Shown here one piece after another: positions 14,309 through 18,719 of a stretch of 18,719 nt of DNA. Every line of letters begins with the position of its first letter. Position 1 is the first letter of the stretch. The stretch is taken from positions 1 to 18,719 of the forward strand of contig JAJXRJ010000041.1 of NCBI GenBank assembly GCA_021629085.1, given 5' to 3'. Under the pieces are notes generated by a model that worked only from the letters and a program-made list of their open reading frames with translations, had not been told where the DNA came from and ran no database searches. Origin of the DNA: Oscillospiraceae bacterium. Lineage in GTDB: Bacteria; Bacillota; Clostridia; UMGS1810. The position numbers and the translations under genes are program-made.

Positions 14309-14944
14309 TTAAATAGTGGAAATAAACTTTTCCACCTTGCGCTTGATGCGCTGCAGCGCGTTATCAATGGATTTTTCGCTCTTGCCCAGCTTTTTTGCAA
14401 TTTCACTGTAGGTTTTGCCGTTTAAATAGAGGGAAAGCACGTTCCATTCCAGCTTGCTGAGCACCTCTGACATCTTTTCTTCAATGCTTGAAAAATGCTC
14501 TTTGGCAATCATGATTTCCTCTGGGTCAAACACCCTGTTTTCGCTGATGGTGTCGAGCAGCGTCTGTTCGCTTTCATCGTCATAAATGGGCTTATTGAGC
14601 GAAATGTAGGAGTTTAGCGGGATGTGCTTTTGCCGTGTTGCGGTTTTGATTGCAGTGATGATTTGCCGGGTGACACAAAGCTCTGCAAATGCGCGAAATG
14701 ACGAAAGCCTGTCCGGTTTAAAATCACGGATTGCCTTGTACAGCCCAATCATACCTTCCTGGATAATGTCTTCTTTGTCTGCACCAATTAGAAAATAGGT
14801 GCGCGCGCGTGCTTTTACCAGATTTTTATATTTTGTAATGATGTATTCAACCGCATAACTATCGCCTTCTGACGCGAGCGCAACCGCTTCTTCGTCGGTG
14901 AGTTTTGAAAGATCGATGTTTTTTGAAGTGCGGATGTCACCCAT
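14309..14944 (-). CDS. sigH: RNA polymerase sporulation sigma factor SigH
   Basis: Sigma-H (Spo0H) directs early stationary-phase and sporulation-entry genes. The 211-residue protein shows sigma-70 region 2 with the core-binding and -10 recognition helices (YNN-type segment ...IGADKEDIIQEGMIGLYKAIRDF, then FRAFAELCVTRQIITAIKTA), the SigH-type tail of region 2 (RQKHIPLNSYISLNKP), and region 4 with a helix-turn-helix (LNGKTYSEIAKKLGKSEKSIDNALQRIKRK). Length is close to B. subtilis SigH (218). ATG 14944 follows AAAGGAGG with about 10 bases of spacing. It has its own sigma-A promoter (14980-15008), as expected for a gene made during growth. It is divergent from the spoIIIA operon. The neighbour differs from the rpmG-secE-nusG genes that follow sigH in many Firmicutes. 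Confidence 0.95.
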   Translation of the reverse strand: MGDIRTSKNIDLSKLTDEEAVALASEGDSYAVEYIITKYKNLVKARARTYFLIGADKEDIIQEGMIGLYKAIRDFKPDRLSSFRAFAELCVTRQIITAIKTATRQKHIPLNSYISLNKPIYDDESEQTLLDTISENRVFDPEEIMIAKEHFSSIEEKMSEVLSKLEWNVLSLYLNGKTYSEIAKKLGKSEKSIDNALQRIKRKVEKFISTI

Positions 14945-14979
14945 TGCCGAAAGCCTCCTTTTTTTGTAAATATACTGTC

Positions 14980-15008
14980 ATTGTACTGAAAATCCCGCAT
15001 TTTGTCAA
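14980..15008 (-). promoter_or_regulatory. Sigma-A promoter for sigH
   Basis: On the minus strand: TTGACA (15008-15003), 17-base spacer, TACAAT (14985-14980). Predicted start near 14973, about 28 bases before the ATG, with AAAGGAGG in the leader. Confidence 0.82.
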
Positions 15009-15077
15009 GCAATACTTGTTCTATTTGTTTAAAAACGAGAATATAGATTTATTGTACAAACAGTGGGAGGTGAAAAA

Positions 15078-16022
15078 GTGGATTTTTATGCGGTTAAAGA
15101 TGAAATTTTCCCGTTTATCGCGCCATATCTTCGGCGGATATTGTGCCAAACAGAACCTGCTGTGTGGGATGGGGCGGAGGAGATTCGCGTTGGGGTAGAC
15201 CGTCCGGTATGTGTTTACACAAAGGCGGATGCTCTATTTTTAGACAAGCAGGGCGCACTTTGCCGGGATATTAATGACGCTTACATTGCGACCAAACCCA
15301 TTTTGGAGCAGACCATGGAGCTTTTGACCGGCGGCTCGGTCTATGCTGTCGCGGATCAAATCCGGAACGGATATATCACGCTTCCCAAGGGCCACCGGGC
15401 AGGCATTACGGGAAGTGCGGTATTAAAAGAAGGGGAAATTAGCTACATAAAAGATATTTCAGAAGTGAACTTCCGCATTAAGCGGGAGGTAAAAGGTGCG
15501 GCAAATCCAGTGATGCAAAGCATTGTAAAAGGTGGGAAGGTTCAAAATACGTTGATTATTGCACCCCCACAGTGTGGTAAAACCACACTTCTTCGTGATA
15601 TAGCAAGAAAGCTTGCTGGAAACCAGCACCGCATTAAAGTGGGGATTGTGGACGAGCGGGGAGAGATTGCGGCTATGTACGGCGGCATTGCGCAAAACGA
15701 CGTGGGGATTCACGTAAGTGTCCTTGACGCCTGCCCTAAAGACAAAGGCATGATGCTTCTTATCCGCTCCATGGCGCCCTCTGTTATCATTACAGATGAA
15801 ATTGGCACGCCGGCGGACATGGAGGCCATCCGTCAGGCGCTTTGCTGTGGTGTGAAAATCATCACCACCATCCATGGATACAGCCTGTCAGATGTGCAAA
15901 ACCGCAGCGCGCTAAAAGGGATGCTGGATATCTTTGAAACTTACATTGTGCTGAGCAAAAGCAAGGGGACTGGAACGATTGAATCCATAACGGAAGCGCT
16001 GGGAGAAGAGCATGTGGATTAA
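15078..16022 (+). CDS. spoIIIAA: SpoIIIAA, AAA+ ATPase of the feeding-tube/channel complex
   Basis: Cytoplasmic ATPase of the SpoIIIA-SpoIIQ channel that links mother cell and forespore; related to type II/IV secretion ATPases. In the 314-residue protein the Walker A loop is APPQCGKTT with K168 and T169, the Walker B is VIITDEIG with D240 and E241, and an arginine-rich region (VDERGEIAAMYGG) lies between them, typical of SpoIIIAA. Length fits the family (about 307 in B. subtilis). GTG 15078 follows GGGAGG (15065-15070) with 7 bases of spacing; a GTG five codons earlier would lie inside the ribosome site. It is first of at least six genes, overlapping spoIIIAB by 11 bases. I could not find a convincing sigma-E promoter in the 133-base gap before it. 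Confidence 0.95.
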   Translation: MDFYAVKDEIFPFIAPYLRRILCQTEPAVWDGAEEIRVGVDRPVCVYTKADALFLDKQGALCRDINDAYIATKPILEQTMELLTGGSVYAVADQIRNGYITLPKGHRAGITGSAVLKEGEISYIKDISEVNFRIKREVKGAANPVMQSIVKGGKVQNTLIIAPPQCGKTTLLRDIARKLAGNQHRIKVGIVDERGEIAAMYGGIAQNDVGIHVSVLDACPKDKGMMLLIRSMAPSVIITDEIGTPADMEAIRQALCCGVKIITTIHGYSLSDVQNRSALKGMLDIFETYIVLSKSKGTGTIESITEALGEEHVD

Positions 16023-16530
16023 ACTTTTGGGATGTCTGCTGGTGGTATTCGCGGCCTCGGCGCTCGGTTTTTCAAAGGCAGCAGAGTTTAGCGCGCGCCT
16101 AAACTGCCTGATGGATGTACAAAGCGCACTAAGGCGGTTTGAAGGAGAAATTGCCTTTACCAAGACGCCCATTTTAGAAGTGTTCACAAAACTTGCCAAA
16201 GACAGCGGCGGCTGGGTGTCCAAGGTGTTTTCTGACGTGGTGGAACAACTGAAACAATGTGATGGCATTCCGGCGTCAGAAGCGTGGCGCACAGCGGTAT
16301 TCCGCTCTAAGGAAAGTATGCTTAAAAATGAGGATATTGAAATTATTTTAGATTTCGGAAAGTGCCTGGGAAGCACAGATGTGGATGGCCAGCTTTTAAA
16401 TTTGTCAGCGGTTATTGCGCAGCTGGACCGGCAAATGGAGAATGCGCGGGAAACGCGGGATAAAAACCAAAAGCTGTACCGGAGCCTCGGTGTTTACGCC
16501 GGAATTTTAATTGCAGTGCTGTTACTTTAA
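16012..16530 (+). CDS. spoIIIAB: SpoIIIAB, stage III sporulation membrane protein
   Basis: A 172-residue protein matching SpoIIIAB (171 in B. subtilis): an N-terminal membrane anchor (about 2-22, IKLLGCLLVVFAASALGF), a helical cytoplasmic region of the GspF-like type that is thought to contact the ATPase SpoIIIAA, and a C-terminal membrane segment (about 153-172, SLGVYAGILIAVLLL). The start ATG 16012 overlaps the end of spoIIIAA by 11 bases, with GGGAGAAGAG just upstream. Motifs include DVQSALRRFEGEIAF and LGKCLGSTD-like FGKCLGSTDVDGQ, both conserved in the family. Confidence 0.94.
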   Translation: MWIKLLGCLLVVFAASALGFSKAAEFSARLNCLMDVQSALRRFEGEIAFTKTPILEVFTKLAKDSGGWVSKVFSDVVEQLKQCDGIPASEAWRTAVFRSKESMLKNEDIEIILDFGKCLGSTDVDGQLLNLSAVIAQLDRQMENARETRDKNQKLYRSLGVYAGILIAVLLL

Positions 16531-16543
16531 CGGAGGGAGATAA

Positions 16544-16738
16544 ATGGGAGTTGATTTGATTTTTCAAATTGCAGCGATTGGGATTTTGGTGGCTGTGCTA
16601 AACCAGGTTCTTATTCGTTCCGGCAGGGAGGAGCAGGCCATGATGACCACATTGGCAGGGCTCATTGTGGTGCTGCTCATTGTGGTAACGCAAATCAGCG
16701 TGTTGTTTGACACGATAAAATCAATTTTTGGATTATAG
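16544..16738 (+). CDS. spoIIIAC: SpoIIIAC, small membrane protein
   Basis: A 64-residue protein with two membrane segments (about 6-25 and 35-54) separated by a short loop holding SGREEQAMM, typical of SpoIIIAC. Part of the mother-cell membrane base of the SpoIIIA complex. ATG 16544 follows CGGAGGGAGATAA, a strong site. It lies 13 bases after spoIIIAB and its stop precedes the next gene's ribosome site. Confidence 0.94.
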   Translation: MGVDLIFQIAAIGILVAVLNQVLIRSGREEQAMMTTLAGLIVVLLIVVTQISVLFDTIKSIFGL

Positions 16739-16775
16739 AAAATTGAAACCATACAAAAGAAGGAGGCGTTTTTGC

Positions 16776-17159
16776 GTGGATATTTTTCAAATTGTTGTCA
16801 TTGCAGTGATTTCCACTGTACTGATAAGCATTGTCCGCGCACCAAGGCCCGAGTTTGCACTTGCAATTAGCATTGTCACAGGGCTTATCCTCTTTTGGTT
16901 TATATCAGCCTATCTTGACAGCGTGGTTGGAATCATCAAAGAGATTATGGCACGCTTTGATATGGACAGTTCGCTTTTTTCCATCATTATCAAAATTATT
17001 GCGATTTCCTATATTTGTGAATTTGGTGCAAACCTCTGCAAGGATGCAGGGCAAAGTGCAGTTGCATCAAAGGTAGAACTTGCGGGGAAGATTCTCATTA
17101 TCTATCTTGCCTCGCCCATCATTTTGTCGCTGCTTGATCTGCTGACAAGCTTCTTTTAA
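16776..17159 (+). CDS. spoIIIAD: SpoIIIAD, membrane protein
   Basis: A 127-residue polytopic membrane protein (133 in B. subtilis) with about four hydrophobic stretches and the family features VRAPRPEFAL and ISYICEFGANLCKDAGQSAVASKVELAGK. Known as an assembly partner of SpoIIIAC and AE. GTG 16776 is preferred: AGGAGG (16761-16766) lies 9 bases upstream and the protein begins VDIFQIVVIAVIS. An in-frame TTG at 16728 would overlap spoIIIAC and add a basic, unfamiliar leader. Confidence 0.93.
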   Translation: MDIFQIVVIAVISTVLISIVRAPRPEFALAISIVTGLILFWFISAYLDSVVGIIKEIMARFDMDSSLFSIIIKIIAISYICEFGANLCKDAGQSAVASKVELAGKILIIYLASPIILSLLDLLTSFF

Positions 17160-17184
17160 TCTACCAAAGACGGAGAGGGTGCCT

Positions 17185-18336
17185 ATGAAAAAATTTGTCA
17201 TTGCGCTGATATTGTCTACATTGCTGTTACCTGTGCCAGTAGGAGCGCAGCAAGACCTCATCGCTGAACAGATGGGGCTTCCCGAAATTTCTGAGATGGA
17301 GGGAATTGTATCCGGCAGCAAAAACATAGAGATGGCAGCGCCAGAGTTCGACTTTAACCAGATGATGGAAAGCGTCGCCAAGGGGGAGCCCTTTCTAAAC
17401 CCGCAAAGCGTGCTGCTAAAAATTTTGAAGCTTTTGGCAAACGAGGTGTATGCCAATCTCCACATCATGCTTATGCTCATTATTTTATCCATCTTGAGCG
17501 CGGTGGTGGGCAACATGCAGGGCGCCTTTGCCAGTCAAGGGGTTTCAGAGGCGGCGTTTTTAACGTTTTATATTCTGTTTTCCGGAATATTAATCAAAGG
17601 CTTTTATCAGTGTATGGACCTTGCAAATGGGGTCATTTTAGAGCAAGTGGCGTTTTTAAAGGCCGCAGTGCCCACTTATATGAGCTTGATACTGTCTACG
17701 GGAAATGTCACCACGGCAACCTGTATTAAGCCTGTGTTTTTGTATTTTATCCAAATTACCGGCGAGACAGTGCAAAAATTATTGATGCCTGTACTGCTCT
17801 TTGTATTTTTACTCTCCATGGTCAACAATTTATCGGATAAAATCCATATCACCAAGCTCATCAAATTTGTGCGGCAGATTGCAAATTGGGTGCTTGGCGC
17901 ACTGCTCACAATTTTTGTGGCAATACTCGGGCTTTCCGGCATGGGGTCATCCATTGTGGACGGTGTTGGGCTAAAAACAGTGAAATACGCAGTGGGAAGC
18001 TTTGTGCCGGTGGTGGGTGGGCTGCTGTCCGACACCATTGACACAGTCGTTTCATCCACCTTGATATTAAAAAATGCGCTGGGGGTGGTGGGCGTGGTAG
18101 CAATTATTTTAATGTGCGCCTACCCTCTGATAAAAATGATCATTTTAGTCGGGCTCTATAAGCTTACAGCCAGCGTTGTGGAGCCCATTTCCGACAAGCG
18201 GATTGGAAATGTGATCAGCAGTGCGGCAACCTCTGTGCAAATGGTGTTTGTGATGCTGCTTTGCGTCACTGTCATTTTTATATTGGCCATCACGATTGTC
18301 ATTGGATTTGGCAATATGTCGGTCATGATACGCTAA
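17185..18336 (+). CDS. spoIIIAE: SpoIIIAE, polytopic channel-complex protein
   Basis: A 383-residue protein (399 in B. subtilis) with an N-terminal signal sequence (KKFVIALILSTLLLPVPVGAQ, cleavage near residue 21), a short extracytoplasmic region, then about seven or eight membrane segments. Conserved-looking pieces are GLSGMGSSIVDGVGLKTVKYAVGSF and VPVVGGLLSDTIDTV, which mark SpoIIIAE. ATG 17185 follows GGAGAGGG; a GTG two codons earlier lies in the ribosome site. The gap from spoIIIAD is 25 bases. Confidence 0.95.
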   Translation: MKKFVIALILSTLLLPVPVGAQQDLIAEQMGLPEISEMEGIVSGSKNIEMAAPEFDFNQMMESVAKGEPFLNPQSVLLKILKLLANEVYANLHIMLMLIILSILSAVVGNMQGAFASQGVSEAAFLTFYILFSGILIKGFYQCMDLANGVILEQVAFLKAAVPTYMSLILSTGNVTTATCIKPVFLYFIQITGETVQKLLMPVLLFVFLLSMVNNLSDKIHITKLIKFVRQIANWVLGALLTIFVAILGLSGMGSSIVDGVGLKTVKYAVGSFVPVVGGLLSDTIDTVVSSTLILKNALGVVGVVAIILMCAYPLIKMIILVGLYKLTASVVEPISDKRIGNVISSAATSVQMVFVMLLCVTVIFILAITIVIGFGNMSVMIR

Positions 18337-18352
18337 AAAGGAGGGCGCTGCA

Positions 18353-18719
18353 ATGCAACAAGTATCCAATTTTGTGTTAAGCCTCATCACAGTTTTGCTG
18401 CTCTCAGTCATTTTAGAGGCGGTGATGCCGGATACCAAATTCCAAAAATACATCAAGCTTGTGATGGGCCTTGTGATTATGCTCATGCTATTAAAGCCTG
18501 TTTTAGGATTCCCTGACCTTGCACGTACACTTTCCAAATATCCCTTTGATACCGAAGTGTTCATGCAAGAAGCAGAACCGTCGCAGGAAATTTTGGATAT
18601 TCAGCAGTCGCAGATCCATGCACTGTTTGAACAAAAATTAGGGGATGAAATTATAAAAGATATAAAAAGCACATATGTCGCAAATAGTACGGCACAGGTC
18701 GATTTTGACGGTGTATCAG
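18353..18719 (+). CDS. spoIIIAF: SpoIIIAF, truncated by the window end
   Basis: ATG 18353 follows AAGGAGGG (18339-18346) with 6 bases of spacing, 16 bases after spoIIIAE. The frame stays open to the last base, giving 122 codons without a stop; full SpoIIIAF is about 200 residues, so roughly the C-terminal 40 percent is missing. The start MQQVSNFVLSLITVLLLSVI is a membrane segment. It is followed by the family signature around residues 27-50 (a D/S-x-F-x-KYIKLVMGL segment leading into a second membrane helix) and then a soluble acidic region rich in Gln and Glu. Known role: ring-forming domain protein of the SpoIIIA complex. Incomplete only because of the window edge. Confidence 0.93.
   Translation, partial: MQQVSNFVLSLITVLLLSVILEAVMPDTKFQKYIKLVMGLVIMLMLLKPVLGFPDLARTLSKYPFDTEVFMQEAEPSQEILDIQQSQIHALFEQKLGDEIIKDIKSTYVANSTAQVDFDGVS

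Noticed and set aside
14986..15077. Sigma-E promoter for the spoIIIA operon
   Set aside because: Expected from B. subtilis, but candidates (AATACTTG at 15011, TGTACAAA at 15053) lack a -35 ATA at the right distance, and the second would place the start within the ribosome site.

Overview
The window is a compact, mostly operonic piece of a spore-forming Firmicute chromosome, most likely class Clostridia. The evidence is the set of endospore genes (a SpoIVFA-like gene with spoIVFB, spoVB, sigH, and spoIIIAA through a truncated spoIIIAF), strong AGGAGG-type ribosome sites, GTG and TTG starts, and sigma-A promoters with TTGACA/TATAAT-like boxes and 17-base spacers. I see no phage, insertion sequence, CRISPR array, rRNA or intact tRNA. 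I cannot name a genus.

Layout. (1) 40-6218, plus strand: a tightly overlapping run of a membrane-anchored M23 peptidase homologue in the SpoIVFA position, the intramembrane protease SpoIVFB, a B12-binding-type radical SAM protein (TIGR03960 type), its usual partner (TIGR03936/DUF2344 type), and NAD-dependent DNA ligase ligA. (2) 6283-7460, plus: a single Gfo/Idh/MocA oxidoreductase with its own promoter and terminator. (3) 7481-10226, plus: spoVB behind a sigma-E-like promoter, then a secreted stalk-domain protein behind a near-perfect sigma-A promoter. A two-way terminator at 10271-10303 separates this from the minus-strand block. (4) 10312-13555, minus: thrS with its own promoter, preceded by a two-gene ThrE-type threonine/serine exporter. 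(5) 13574-13923: the only long gap without an assigned protein gene. On the minus strand it holds a promoter, a CU-rich segment and two terminators in a row, which I read as a small RNA gene. (6) 13924-14944, minus: sigH followed by a small double zinc-ribbon protein, with a curious tRNA-like run of hairpins between them. (7) 15078 to the end, plus: the spoIIIA operon, divergent from sigH, with spoIIIAF cut off by the window edge.

How it works together. In the known pathway sigma-H switches on early sporulation. The SpoIIIAA-AH complex forms the mother-cell side of the channel to the forespore. SpoIVFB, held in check by SpoIVFA, cleaves pro-sigma-K. SpoVB is tied to spore cortex peptidoglycan precursor export. 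This window therefore carries factors from the start, middle and late stages of sporulation, interleaved with housekeeping genes (ligA, thrS).

The best candidates for something undescribed are the putative small RNA at 13651-13734 (it could instead be the antisense half of a type I toxin-antitoxin pair) and the tRNA-like hairpin array at 14235-14302. Both rest on reading the sequence alone.
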